Shown in pieces: positions 1 through 10,203 of a DNA stretch of 64,000 nucleotides. Every line of letters starts with the position of its first letter. Within the stretch, counting starts at the first letter, position 1. The translations under genes were made by a program, and so were the position numbers. The notes below the pieces were generated by a model. That model had not been told where the DNA came from, did not search any database, and was given only the letters and a program-made list of their open reading frames with translations. The stretch is from Muscardinus avellanarius. Lineage: Eukaryota; Chordata; Mammalia; Rodentia; Gliridae. The stretch covers positions 91,882,029 to 91,946,028 of the forward strand of contig OY726566.1 of the NCBI GenBank assembly GCA_963383645.1, written 5' to 3'.

Positions 1-255
1 GGTTCCCTAAGTGAACTCCTACTCGTCCTTGAAACCCACTTGTTAGATGCCCTCTCCACACTCCCTCTTCATAATGTATTAACTTCTGTCACGCTTAAGT
101 CATTGTATTGCATTTTGTGCTTACGTGCTGACCTTCAACTGTCATGAATTCTTTAAAGGATGGGCTGTGTTTTATTTAACTCTAGAACTCCCTTGCCTAA
201 ATGAGTATCTTGTACTTGGTAGACACTCATCAAATAGTTGGTAAAGGAATGATGG
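1..255 (+). mobile_element. L2 LINE 3' end (old, degraded)
   Basis: The final third reads like the L2 3' terminus: a phrase equivalent to 'agggctgtgtttta', then 'cttggtagacactcatcaaatagttggtaaa', which matches the usual 'tagtaggcactcaataaatatttgtt' ending with many substitutions. The upstream part ('cacttgttagatgccctctcc') fits the preceding L2 sense strand. It is old and carries no frame. The assignment comes from remembered consensus and was not aligned. Confidence 0.55.
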
Positions 256-491
256 AATAAATGCTTTGCCTGCATGGAATGATCATAAAGTAATCAAGCA
301 AGATACAGGGAAGCAGGAAGTAAGATCAAACTTAAGGAGTCTACATTCCATGCTCTAAGTGATTCTGTGTTTCCAGAATTGTTGAAAGGAGGAGGCACTG
401 GAACCTACGACTATAGAAAAATGTAATACACTGTGCTGACACCTGGTACTCTCTGACTAATGTCTTATTACGGTGTGTATGTGGGGTGGCT

Positions 492-698
492 ATGACTGGG
501 GATTGAACCCAGGGGTGTTCTACCTCTGAACTACAAAAATACTTTGTATTTTCATTTTTATTTTTGTTTTGAAACAGGGTCTTGCTAGGTTGCTAAGACT
601 CTTGCTAAGTTGCCAAGAATGCCCTTGAACCTGAACCTGCAATCCTCCTCGCTCAGCTTCCCAAGTACTGAATAACAGGTATGTGTCATCATGCCCAG

Positions 699-700
<2 letters not shown>
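492..700 (-). mobile_element. B1-dID-type SINE
   Basis: Read on the minus strand this has the dimeric SINE order. The B1-like head lies at the right end next to 'catgcccagta', and an A-rich linker precedes the ID-like tail, seen on the plus strand as 'ACTGGGGATTGAACCC'. The head adjoins a long TC tract. An internal short duplication ('cttgctaggttgctaag' / 'cttgctaagttgcc') makes it slightly longer than its relatives. Confidence 0.85.
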
Positions 701-764
<64 letters not shown>

Positions 765-801
765 CCTCCCTCCCTCCCTCCCCCTCTCTCTTTCTCTCTG
801 T
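701..801. repeat. (TC)n / (CTCC)n polypyrimidine microsatellite
   Basis: About 60 bp of pure TC is followed by CTCC units and a degenerate CT tail. It abuts the head of the preceding SINE. Mirror-symmetric polypyrimidine of this length can form triplex (H-DNA). Any frame through it is low-complexity arginine/glutamate or serine/leucine and is not a gene. Confidence 0.95.
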
Positions 802-1493
802 CACTTTTTCCCCACGAGAATCATATCCTATTTCAGCTCTAAGAATGGCACCCAGCTTTGCTGATTGAACTCAGACATGTACTTTTGTACTTTTCGATTT
901 TTCTTCTTGCATTGGTTCTGAACTATAAAGAAAACTTGAGTGCTAAGGAACAGAATCTCTGGCTTGGGGGCCAGGAGGAGAGGGATGGTATGAGGAGGGA
1001 AGATGAGGGTCATGACCTGGGACCCTAGGATGCCCTGGATGTGTTTCTCTCCATGTTCACAACTTGCTGTGAGGCCACAGGTTGCTTTCTCCAACCACAA
1101 AAGTGGAGAATTCTGTGACTCCAGCTCTCTTCTCACAAAGATCCAAAGTAGAAAGAATCAGGCTCTACACTGAAAAATCCCACCCATGGAATCCCAAACT
1201 GCAAAGGAATCCTTCGTCTTCTGCCTCCCCTAAAGGAATGTGTGATGAACTGTGGCTTTCTGAATCATTTAAGAAACATCTAACCAGGCTGCCAAAGTAA
1301 CCTCCACAACAATTAGGCAGAGAAGGCTAAAATAAACCCAGACTATCATTAGAAAAGGGAGTTTCCTTTATATTATCAGAAGTAGTTGTTACATGTGGTT
1401 AAGATATTTTAATTAATGAGCGATCACTTTTATGGAATCCAAAAGGCTGCCAAGGATGTTCTCCATCTACAGATAAGTGTTCTATAGTAGTGC
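802..1493. other. Intronic stretch, nothing recognised
   Basis: Mixed-composition sequence with no recognised repeat, splice-flanked coding block or RNA gene. Frames here are short and lack family resemblance. Confidence 0.5.
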
Positions 1494-1780
1494 TGTGCTG
1501 AGTGTGGTGGTGCATGCCTGCAATCCAAGTACTTGGGAAGCTGAGGCAGGAGGATCGAAGGCTTGAGGCCAGCCTCAGCACCTTAGACTCTGTTTCAAAA
1601 TAAAAATAAAAAGGGATAAAGGTATATCTTGGAGATAGAATATCCCTGGGTTCAATTCTCAGTACCCATACATGGAAGGAAGGTAGGAAGGATAGAAGAA
1701 GAAGGAAGGAAGGAGGAAAGAAAAAAGGAAGGAAGGAAGGAAGGAAGGAAGGAAGGAAGGAAGGAAGGAAGGAAGGAGGG
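1494..1780 (+). mobile_element. B1-dID-type SINE with (GGAA)n tail
   Basis: A left B1-like part ('gtggtggtgcatgcctg', 'gaggcaggaggatc') is followed by an A-rich linker and an eroded ID part ending 'ggttcaattctcagtaccc' near 1668. From about 1675 the tail becomes GGAA tetranucleotide repeats, nearly pure over the last 45 bp. The tail evidently seeded the microsatellite. Confidence 0.85.
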
Positions 1781-1974
1781 AATCTAGCTATGCACATGAA
1801 AGCCTCAAGAAAGACTTCTAGTTCAACCCACTGATCTATCCCCAGTCATTATTCTGGAGGCCACTTTGGAGTCTCCTGGGGTGGACATGTCTCCCAGAGA
1901 GCAGTGTAACTTGTTCAGACTGATTACCCATCTTTGTGTCCACATGACACAGGGACTGTTACAGAGGTGTCGCA

Positions 1975-2085
1975 GGACAGTGGCTCAGAGGACAGACTGT
2001 CAGAGTTGAATCCATCTTTATCCCTTGGGGAGGTTGCTTAACTTCTTTGGGCTTTGGTTTCCTGTTTTGTAAAATGGGCCCCAAA
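1975..2085 (+). mobile_element. MIR SINE fragment
   Basis: The core resembles the MIR consensus in order: 'agtggctcagaggacagactgtcagagttgaatcc', 'gaggttgcttaacttctttggg', 'tttcctgttttgtaaaatgggcc'. The last corresponds to 'cctcatctgtaaaatgggg' of the family. This is an ancient mammalian element. Confidence 0.8.
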
Positions 2086-2104
2086 CCTGCCCACAGACTA
2101 GGAG

Positions 2105-2530
2105 AAAATAATATCAAATCACCTATCTGACAAAAAAGTTGGTTTTTAGAAATATATTCTTAAAACCCAAAAATAATTTTTAAAAAAGTCAAAAGATTTG
2201 AACAAACACCTCACCAAAGATCTATAGATGGGGAATAAGCACATAAAATATTCAACATCATTAGTCATTAAGAAAATGTGAATTAAAAACATGACAGGCT
2301 ATCCCTACACTCCTATATTTCTACCAGGTTTCTCCACAGTAAAGTTCTTTTTTCTCTTTTTAGGTGGGTAAACACATAGAACCTTTGTGAATATAGTGCT
2401 TTTTCTCAAACTATTGTCCACTAATTTTTGTATCTAGTGGTAGATCTTTTCTATAACAATTATTATTGTGATATGAGTTGAAGTTTCCTCTATATTTACA
2501 ATTTTTGATTTTGAAAAACATTTTAAAAGA
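2105..2530 (+). mobile_element. L1 LINE fragment (ORF2 3' part and probable old 3' UTR)
   Basis: The first 215 bp follow the well-known end of L1 ORF2 at nucleotide level ('aaaagatttgaacaaacacc', 'tcaccaaagatctatagatg', 'aagcacataaaatattcaac'), with stops and indels. The remaining part ('gtccactaatttttgtatc') resembles an old L1M 3' region. It is 5'-truncated and dead. Confidence 0.7.
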
Positions 2531-2545
2531 CTTATTTTCTGTTTA

Positions 2546-2582
2546 TTTTTTAATTAATTAATTTATTTATTTATTTATTTTT
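2546..2582. repeat. (ATTA/ATTT)n microsatellite
   Basis: AATT and ATTT units form the T-rich (reverse) tail of the adjoining minus-strand SINE. Confidence 0.9.
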
Positions 2583-2786
2583 GAGGTACTGGAAATGTAA
2601 CCCAGGGGCGTTCTACCTCCGAGCTACATCCTCAGACTTATTTTTTATTCTTTATTTTGAAGTAGGGTCTCACTGAGTTGCAAAGGGCCTCACTAAGTAG
2701 TAGCTGAGGCTGTTCCCAAACTGTGATCCTCCTGTCTTAGCCTTTCAAATGCTGGGATTACAAGTGTGCACCATCACACCCAGCTA
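2583..2786 (-). mobile_element. B1-dID-type SINE
   Basis: The plus strand shows the ID-like tail ('gaggtactggaaatgtaaccc'), a T-rich linker with 'gtagggtctcactgagttgc', and the B1 head ('gggattacaagtgtgcacc', 'cacacccagc'). It is complete apart from point changes. Confidence 0.9.
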
Positions 2787-3054
2787 AAGAGACTTTTTAT
2801 TTTTAATATAGGTTGAGTGTTCCTTATCCAAAATGCTTGAGTCTGGAAGTATTTATATTTTTTTTTATTTTTTCAGTTTTTGTATTTGAATATACATAAT
2901 AATGAAATATCAGGATTTCTCATTAGCAAGGAATCTAAGTCTAAACATGAAATTCATTTATGCTTCATATACACCTTATTACATAACCTGAAGGCAATTT
3001 TATATAATATTTTTAATAATTTTGCACATAAAACAAAGTTTCTACTTGCATCAT

Positions 3055-3058
<4 letters not shown>

Positions 3059-3105
<47 letters not shown>
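3059..3105. repeat. (TG)n microsatellite
   Basis: About 23 pure TG units lie directly against the tail of the minus-strand SINE. Read on that strand they are the SINE's CA-converted tail. Confidence 0.97.
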
Positions 3106-3106
<1 letters not shown>

Positions 3107-3108
<2 letters not shown>

Positions 3109-3334
3109 ACTGGGGATTGAACCCAGGGGCACTCACCTCCAAGCTATTCCCTCAGTCATTTTATTTATTTATTCATCTATTTATGTCTTTTGTTTGTTAA
3201 ACAGGGTCTTACTAGGTTGTCGGGAGTCTCATTGAGAGTCTCACTATGCTGCTGAGGCTGGCCTCCAACCTGCAATCCTCCAGTCTCAGCCTTCCAATTA
3301 CTGAGATTATAGGTCTGTGCCACCATGCCTAGCT
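3107..3334 (-). mobile_element. B1-dID-type SINE inserted in the DNA transposon
   Basis: It has the ID tail ('actggggattgaacccaggg'), an expanded ATTT linker, a small internal duplication ('gagtctcattgagagtctc') and the B1 head ending 'caccatgcctagc'. It interrupts the Tigger-like element and is therefore younger. Confidence 0.9.
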
Positions 3335-3419
3335 TGCATTATCATTTTGACACTCAAGATTTGGGTTTTTGAACATTTTTTATTTTTGGTTTTCAGGTTA
3401 GGGATGTGCAATCTATAAC

Positions 3420-3715
3420 TGAGTCATAGTTTGTTGCAAAAATAGTACAAAGAAGACCCAATACCTTTCACCCATTTCCTCTAATGGCTACCTCTTACAA
3501 AACTAGAGTATAATATAAAAAAAGAAACCTACACTAGCATAAAATGTGGGCCTATTTCTATGTGATTTTTATCACATATCTAGATCATGTATCCCCCACA
3601 GTGATCAAAATATAGAATGATTCCATCACTACCACCTTACCGTATTCTCAAAATTGATGATTGCATATAAATTATACTTCAATAAATCTGACAAAAGACA
3701 AAAACAAAACCAAAA
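3420..3715. mobile_element. Old L1 (L1M-type) 3'-region fragment
   Basis: Phrases such as 'aatagtacaaagaagaccc', 'acctttcacccatttcctc' and 'gtgatcaaaatatagaatg' with 'ttccatcactaccacc' match the 3' regions of old mammalian L1 subfamilies. Orientation and subfamily were not resolved. Confidence 0.5.
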
Positions 3716-4218
3716 CTCTGCCAGGGAAATGTTAAGCATTCTCTAACTACAGACTCTCCTTACCCATCTACTGTGCTGGGGTGCTAGTGTTCAGGTGTTC
3801 AAGAAGGCCATTGAGGCATAGACAGGGACAAGGGGCTTGTCCTCTCACAGGACTCCCTGGCCATTGCAAACTGACAGATTAGATAAATCAGTGCCCAAAA
3901 TCTGGGGATGGCACTGCTTTAGCACCACTGGAGCAAGGCCCAAGAGTTGTCTCCTACACACCGGTGCAGGCTTCCTGGCTCCTGTCGTCACTCTGTGCAT
4001 GACTGTCTTTTGGCTATTTGACTGCACCGAGTGCATGCTGTCTCAGGACCTCTGCAACATGCTGTTCTCACCGTATAGTGCGTCCTCCTCACAGGTGTGC
4101 TGTAGGCAGCTCTGGCACCATCCCAAATCTCCCAGGGCCACTTGGACTACTCTACCCCCAACCTATAGTTTCACTTTTTCTCTGGCATTTGACTGTGTCT
4201 TATTTCCATTATAGCATA
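3716..4218. other. Intronic stretch, nothing recognised
   Basis: No repeat or coding signal recognised. It ends at the target-site duplication of the LTR that follows. Confidence 0.45.
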
Positions 4219-4684
4219 TGTTATTCTTGGAATCTGTAATGTCCCCCAAAGGCTGATGTGTTGGAGGCTTGGTCCTCAGTGGAGCAGGGTCCAGAGGTGG
4301 GCCTTTCGGGAAGTGATTGAGTCATAAGGGATTTGACCTCAGTAATGGATTAACCCACTGATGAGCTCATATTTGAATGAACTACTGGGAAGTGGGTGGA
4401 AATCATTGGAGAAAGTCATTGGGGGAGGGCATGTTCTAGGAGGGTAGATCTTGTTTCTGGGCCCTCTGTCTGTCTGTCTGTCTCCTTTCTGACTGCCACG
4501 AGGTGAACAGATTTTCTCCATAATGTCCGTCTACCATGATGCTTCTGCCTTGCCACAGGCCTAAAAGCAATGGAGCCAGCTAACTATGGGCTGAAACCTC
4601 TATGGCCAGGAGCCAACATACTTTCTGCTTTTAAGCTGTTATTCTCAGGCATTTTGTCACAGCAACGAAGAGCTGAATAACACA
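4219..4684 (+). mobile_element. Solo LTR of ERVL-MaLR type with target-site duplication
   Basis: The LTR begins TGTTATT and ends AATAACACA, so it has TG...CA termini with short inverted ends. It is bracketed by a 5-bp direct repeat GCATA (4214-4218 and 4685-4689), the duplication size typical of this class. Internal phrases ('atgtcccccaaaggctgatg', 'tgggcctttcgggaagtg', 'gccacaggcctaaaagcaat', 'attttgtcacagcaacga') match MaLR LTRs. No internal retroviral region or second LTR is attached, so it is a solo LTR. A short (TCTG)n run lies inside it. Confidence 0.85.
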
Positions 4685-4689
4685 GCATA

Positions 4690-6337
4690 CATCACTAGAA
4701 GAGGCCATCTCTGTTACTCATTCTTGGGCTTGTTCATTGTCTATACCAGGTCTCTCCCAGGTTGTAAGCTACATGGATGCCAGAGCACTGCCTGCTTTGT
4801 GGGCTGCTGTGTCCCCTCTATCAGTCACGTGACTATGAGTGGGGGGATTTCTAAAATGGACCATACACTAGAAAGTCTTCCCTGCCGCCTTCCTTCTCTT
4901 CCTGTCTTTTCCTTTTTGAATTTGCAGCTTTATGTTCCCTCCTGCTTCCAGCACACAGGGGTTTAAAATGAAGCAGATGATAGCTGTGGTGGGGACACAT
5001 ACAAACCCAGCAATTTCCTCTCACCCTCTCCCAGCTTCTTTGCAATGGCTCCTTGGGCTGTTGGCCTGTCCTTGATGGGTGCTTGCAGGAGGAGCACCCA
5101 GGAAGGCCTCTCCCTAAATGATTTCTAAGCTGTTTATTCATAAGCTTCATTTAGACCACAGCAAAGTCTTCCCAAGAAATCCACAGGCTTCTCACTGACC
5201 CTACTCCTGCCCTTTATACTGCCTCAAACCAGTTAGCCCTGTTCTTATTATTTCTGTGAAATGGCATGTACCCCCATCATTAATTCTACATATTTCCAGG
5301 GGAAATGGGATGGAGAGGAAGGAAAGACTGATTAATTTTCAAGGAAAAGACATTTCTCCTCTCTCTGGATAGCCAGGTAGATTTTCTGAACTCATTTCTG
5401 CTCTGGAAATGGGGCCACTGCTTCTGAAATGAGTCCTCTGTGTTGGGGTGGACTCTGTTTTTATGGCCAATAGGTAATAGCCTTTCCTGATTTATGAATT
5501 GGCATCTGGGGGAGGTGCTGTGCCCCAGCATGGGTTCATCAGGGGAGAGCAGCCGTATAAATATTCCTGTCACATAAAATTATTGTTCTCATTTTGATTT
5601 TTTTTAACACTTCTGTGTGTAGCGGTAGGATTTAGGAGATTTTAGTAGAAAAGTAGGAGAGCAAAGGGGTCACTTGGTTTGTTTTTTTCTACAAAGCAAA
5701 AAAAAAGTTTACTTAGAAGACAATTAGCAGATGGATTAATTAATCTGGGGGGAGTGCTCTTTGATGTTTTGACTTAAAGTCAAAGCCAAGGTCTAGGCCT
5801 GAGGGCAGATGGAGGGAGTTTGATCTCGAGTTTGGCCCAGGCTTCATTTTTTTTTTTAACTGGTTAAGAGTAATTCGTTTTATGTAAGTTCTTTTGAATC
5901 GCCCCCAAATCACTATACAGATTCACTTAAAGGCACCAGCTGCTGACCGAGAATCCACAAGGTACAAATCCCTATGAGGGTCCAGCAAGGCCCATGAGGG
6001 TCTGTGAGGGTCCACCCCGCAGGAGCACGCAGCCTAAGGCACACGCATACATGAGGATGGCTCTGAAGCCTGTGCAGGACATCCCTGGGTAGGTGAGTCA
6101 CTGGGCGTCCTCTACACAGGGCAGGACCAAAGCAGAGACCTAGGAGGGAAGTCACACACCAGGTGGCTGCCCAGAAAATGGGAACTGTTGGCAGCTTATG
6201 CTTTACGTGTTTAAGATCTTTTCTGCAGTAAACATGTCTCCTCCCTGGGCAAGAGGACCCTGCCATAAACTTCCTTTGTACTCACCCCTTTTCCTTTCTG
6301 ACCTTGGGGCTTATAATTCAGAAGAAACCACATCCTT
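4690..6337. other. Intronic stretch, nothing recognised
   Basis: About 1.6 kb without a confident repeat or exon. A few phrases near 4750-4790 recall an L2 3' region but are too weak to call. Frames on both strands show no known domains. Confidence 0.45.
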
Positions 6338-6535
6338 TCTGAGAAAGGTCAGATAGTTTATACTTTAGACTTTGCAAAGCCCTTGTGGTTCTGTCAGATG
6401 ATGCACCTCTGCTATTGTGCTAAAGGTGGCCAAAGACCATACATAAATGAATGGGGATGACCAGGTTCCAATAAAACTTTATTTACAAAAATAGATGGTC
6501 AGTCAGATATGGATCATAGCATGCCAATCTTTCAA
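6338..6535 (-). mobile_element. hAT-like non-autonomous DNA transposon fragment
   Basis: The plus strand shows 'gttccaataaaactttattt' preceded by 'ccatacataaatgaatgggg' and 'ctttagactttgcaaagccc'. These are recognisable pieces, in correct order, of a common old mammalian DNA element, read in reverse. The family name was not resolved. Confidence 0.65.
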
Positions 6536-6619
6536 GTAGTTGAACAATAACTGTTTAATTGACTTGAAAGGATATCATGTAATAATAAGTGTATCTCACT
6601 TAAAAAAATATTAAACATG

Positions 6620-6812
6620 AAGCCATGTATAGTAGAGCATGTCTGTAATCCCAGTACTTGGGAGGCTGAGACAGAAGGGTCATAGGCTTGAGGACAGCCT
6701 CAGCAACTTAATCAGATCCTCAGTAACTTCAGTGAGATCCTGTTTCAAAAATTAAAACTAAAATAGGGCTGGGGAGGTAATATTCCCTGGGTTTAATCCT
6801 TGGTAATATATG
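6620..6812 (+). mobile_element. B1-dID-type SINE (eroded)
   Basis: It has a B1-like head ('gcatgtctgtaatcccagta'), 'gaggctgagacagaagg', a linker with 'gtttcaaaaattaaaact', and a shortened ID part ('tagggctggggaggt', 'cctgggtttaatcctt'). It carries more substitutions than most copies here. Confidence 0.8.
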
Positions 6813-6859
6813 TAAACTATATATACATGTACACACATATACATATGTGTATGTATATA

Positions 6860-6897
<38 letters not shown>
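6813..6897. repeat. Compound (TATG/TG)n (AT)n microsatellite
   Basis: Tail-derived alternating TATA/CA/TG sequence ends in about 18 pure TA units. It continues the tail of the SINE to its left. Confidence 0.95.
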
Positions 6898-6899
<2 letters not shown>

Positions 6900-8204
6900 C
6901 AAACATCAAAGTAAATAAATGCAGAACATGTTACTAGAGTTACATCTATCAATCTTTAAAACTATGCAGAAAGATTCCCATGGTGCATATAACATACAAT
7001 CTATTCCATAAATACATTTGAAGCAATGGGTCCCTTACATGTGACCTGAATTTTGGGATCTCTTCTACTGCTATGTAGACATTTTTCCATAGGCCAGGTT
7101 CCCGATGGCCTTAAAGGGAAGGAATCTTTCTTCTTTTTTCAAGTGTAGGAGTGAGAAGCAAGGGACAGAAAGGCAAGCTTCTCTGGTGGGGCTGGCTTGT
7201 GGGGCCAGGGACCAGCGCAGGCCACTGAGCTGTCTCTAACCAGTGTGTCTAACCTTGGGGCTTCCGTTCATTCCTCTAATTTATTTCTTTGTTTTCATGG
7301 CAGAGTAAACTGCAAATTTCAGGGGTCAACCAAGTGCCTGCTACCAGCCCATGCGTGGCCAAAACAATCCTTTGGTGTCATCTGTCAATGCCAACCAGTT
7401 AATAATGACCAGCCTCTCTGCTAATGGCCCGAGGCAGGGGTCTGTGGGGTGCAAAGGCTCCAGGAGAGAGACTGCTGGGGACAATGGTTTGCAAGAAGCG
7501 CTTCTGCTGGTCACTGTCAAGGCCGCCTCCCCCAAGCTCAGTGCTGTAGAAAGGCAGTAATTAGTTTCTATTCTCTTCAGTGCGTAGGGTGAATACAGCA
7601 GGATTTGGCATTGGAAGAGCCATCCCTCTCATCTTGATGTGCCTCAGGTTTAAGTCCATAGCTAAGAAATAACAATACTGCAAAGCAATTTGAGGGCTGT
7701 GTTCAGCTCCTGCAGAGGAAAGATACTTTCAAGTGTTGGGGCTTCAGGCAAGGAGAGGCTGCTGCCAAAGAGGTTGACCATGACTGAGCCGGCCCTGTAC
7801 CCTGCACCGTACAGTATCTCTGGCAAACTGCAGGCGGTGATCACAACTGCTAAACAGTAAGCTTCTGGAGGGCACAGGGCTTTTCTCCTGCAGCTTTGGA
7901 TGTTCCCAGCATGAAGGCCTATGCACAGAATTATAGGGACGAAGCTCTCTGAGCCTGTACAGTACACTGCAGTCACATGACAGTGCTTCCCAACAGGAGA
8001 GCGTGCTGGCACAGTTTGATGGGTCATAGCTGTGCTGCCACGTCGATTCTTTTGGCCAGTGGGGCAGCTGGAAATGCCTGGAGAAAGAGTGCCCCGAGCC
8101 TGGTCACCTCTGGCCAGGCACGGACCTCCTTCACCCCAGTGCATTCCACAAGTACATTCGTTTTCTCTCTATGTCTGCATTTAGTAACAGGTTGGAAAGC
8201 ATTG
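6898..8204. other. Intronic stretch, nothing recognised
   Basis: About 1.3 kb of mixed composition without a confident repeat or exon. Open frames at 7662-8144 and neighbours carry no recognisable domains and lack splice-supported boundaries. Confidence 0.45.
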
Positions 8205-8290
8205 ATCTGGTCCACAAATGAGAAAACTGAGACTCAGGAGCCAGGACCTCATCAAGGGCTTGAATTCAGTTGTCCTACACCTTATCAGCT
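8205..8290 (-). mobile_element. Possible MIR fragment
   Basis: 'cacaaatgagaaaactgaga' followed by 'gggcttgaattcagttgtcc' is in the order expected of MIR read in reverse. It is short and weak. Confidence 0.4.
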
Positions 8291-8381
8291 ACACGGCAGC
8301 TACCCACTGAACTGTCCTCAAAAAACCATTGAGGCCGAATTGTTGAAATGGAGGAATCACTTGAATAAAAACTAGAGGAAG

Positions 8382-8570
8382 AGCCAGGCGTGGTGGCGCA
8401 TGCTTGTAATCCCAGCACTTGGCAGGCTAAGACAGGAGGACCGCACAGGTTCAAAGCCAGCCTCAGCTACTCAGTGAGGCTCTCAGCAACTTCCTGTTTC
8501 TAAACAAAATATAATATAGGTCTGGGAGTGTAGCCCAGGGGTAGAAAGCCCCTGGGTTCCATCCCTAGTA

Positions 8571-8610
<40 letters not shown>

Positions 8611-8616
8611 ACACAC
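8382..8616 (+). mobile_element. B1-dID-type SINE with (CA)n tail and target-site duplication
   Basis: The body runs from 'agccaggcgtggtggcgcat' to 'catccctagta' near 8571 and then passes into about 22 CA units. A 10-bp direct repeat CTAGAGGAAG flanks the whole insertion (8372-8381 and 8617-8626). The CA array therefore lies inside the duplicated site and is the converted tail of the element. Confidence 0.93.
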
Positions 8617-8835
8617 CTAGAGGAAGGACAGATAATGACACTGGCACATCTTGAAATTGGAGTAGATGCCTGATGTTGAGGTCAACATATTGCCAGAATA
8701 TTCATGGCTACACCCCCGGACCATGTCTCAGAGCAGGAGACACGGTTTATGCTACAACCCAGGACATACCTACATGGGCATGCATAGTAGCACAAATAGT
8801 ATTTATCCTGGCTCTGTTTGATGGACACCTCTATT

Positions 8836-8965
8836 GGATTTTATTTTATTCTATTTAAAACAAAATTCTGGTCATGACCTTTTAAATTGATTTTGTGACC
8901 CACTAAATTGATTTCGTGACCCACTAATGTGTCATGGCTGGCAGTTTGGAAAACACTGAGATTGA
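8836..8965 (+). mobile_element. Old interspersed repeat (DNA-transposon-like) with 21-bp internal duplication
   Basis: The phrase 'aaaattctggtcatgacc' and the ending 'cagtttggaaaacactg' resemble a common old mammalian element. A related copy lies near 62808-62885 in the same orientation. Inside, a 21-bp unit AAATTGATTTTGTGACCCACT is tandemly duplicated with one difference (8884-8904, 8905-8925). Family unresolved. Confidence 0.5.
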
Positions 8966-9834
8966 GATAAAAAAAAAAAAAGAAGCGGAGAAGAGTTCCC
9001 CAAAATGGGATAAAGGACAAAATGGGAATGAAATGAGAAGGGATAAATGAATGGGGAATGGGAAACACATCGAGAAAAGACCAAGAGGCAGCTTCTATCT
9101 GCGGGAGCTGTCTTTGAGCTCCATAGTCATTCTGGCCACGTGTATACAGGAGCCTTTCCTGAGCATCAACAGCCACAGCTGGGACAATGCTAGTCACTTG
9201 TTTGGAGGTTCCCTACCTGTCAACACCATCTCAAGTTCCTTGTGGTAGATACCAGAGGGAATCATTCATGTGCTCTTCAGGGATCTGGGCTCTAGAAAGA
9301 TCTAGAGGGCATTGGATAAATGATCCAGAAAGAAAGAAACTGACCGCGCTCGCTCCACCCTCTTGGATGCATGGTGGGCTGTATGAACTTCTGAGCTGCG
9401 CCTCAGGGGGTGAAACGGTGAACTCATGGTGGAAAGGAGACAGCTTTAGAAGGTAAGAGGAAAGTGAAAATCAACGACTAACCAAGATTAATTTACAAAG
9501 AAGCTGCAAGTTGACATACTTCAATGACTAGAAGTCTCTAAATAGTTTTGACTGCATCCATACCCCATAGTAAACATAGTTTGAGGATGGACCTACAATG
9601 TAGACACGTTTATTTATAAAGAATACACACGTTCTGCTCATTAGTATATTGTCTTATGAAATGCATACAAAGTTAGGAAATAAAGAAGTGAGATAAAAAT
9701 AAGACAGAATCTTGGGTTTAATATATTTTATTTTATTAATGAACTATACAAAATATTTTACTATCCAAGAAAATTATTATTGATACTGGTAAGGGTAATG
9801 TTTTAGGATGGGCTTAATTTTTTTAAAGTTTTGC
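8966..9834. other. Intronic stretch, nothing recognised
   Basis: A short poly-A at the start, then mixed single-copy-looking sequence that turns AT-rich towards 9600. No exon or confident repeat. Confidence 0.45.
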
Positions 9835-10040
9835 CTGATTTTAGTTATATGGAGTTCTAAGGTCTGAGGTTCATTATTTCATTACTTTGCTTTAATGGCT
9901 ATTATCAGATACAATAACTTTGTCATTGGCTATGCTAACTTAAAATAGTTTTGTATATTTTTTTATTCTCATGAACCAATTAAGCACAGATTGCTGTTGA
10001 CTATGATATCAATCAGCTGTTCTTACAATTAATTGTAAGG
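9835..10040. promoter_or_regulatory. Candidate conserved intronic element with 18-bp palindrome
   Basis: An AT-rich, repeat-free block with a dense run of developmental-factor motifs: CCAATTAAGC (homeodomain, 9976-9985), ATCAATCA (HOX/PBX type, 10008-10015), the overlapping E-box CAGCTG (10014-10019), and the perfect 18-bp palindrome CTTACAATTAATTGTAAG (10022-10039). Function is inference. Such motifs also occur by chance in AT-rich DNA. Confidence 0.3.
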
Positions 10041-10047
10041 TGCTGAA

Positions 10048-10071
10048 TATATATATATATATATATATATA
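10048..10071. repeat. (AT)n microsatellite
   Basis: About 12 AT units sit at the T-rich end of a minus-strand SINE. Confidence 0.95.
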
Positions 10072-10127
10072 TTTGGTGGTGCTGGGGTTCCTGGAAACCC
10101 TTCTTCCTCCGGGCTACACTCCGAGAC

Positions 10128-10203
<76 letters not shown>

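Larger units (their letters stand above)
2811..3414 (+). mobile_element. Tigger-like DNA transposon remnant, split by a SINE
   Basis: The left part starts 'GGTTGAGTGTTCCTTATCC' and runs through 'aagtctaaacatgaaattc' and 'cataacctgaaggcaatttt'. The right part after the inserted SINE ends 'tcaggttagggatgtgcaat'. These segments are in the order of the common mammalian element whose ends read 'GGTTGAGCATCCCTAATCC' and its inverse. I place it in the Tc1/mariner-Tigger group but am not sure of the family name. No transposase frame remains. Confidence 0.65.

Noticed and set aside
701..801. Tandem direct repeats considered as a CRISPR-like array
   Set aside because: They are pure microsatellites without spacers. 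The same holds for all other regular repeats in the window.
4690..4830. L2-like phrases ('ggttgtaagctacatggatg')
   Set aside because: Too short and without the closing L2 tail to call.
7662..8144. 160-codon minus-strand frame
   Set aside because: No recognisable domain and no conserved splice borders. Compositionally like its surroundings.
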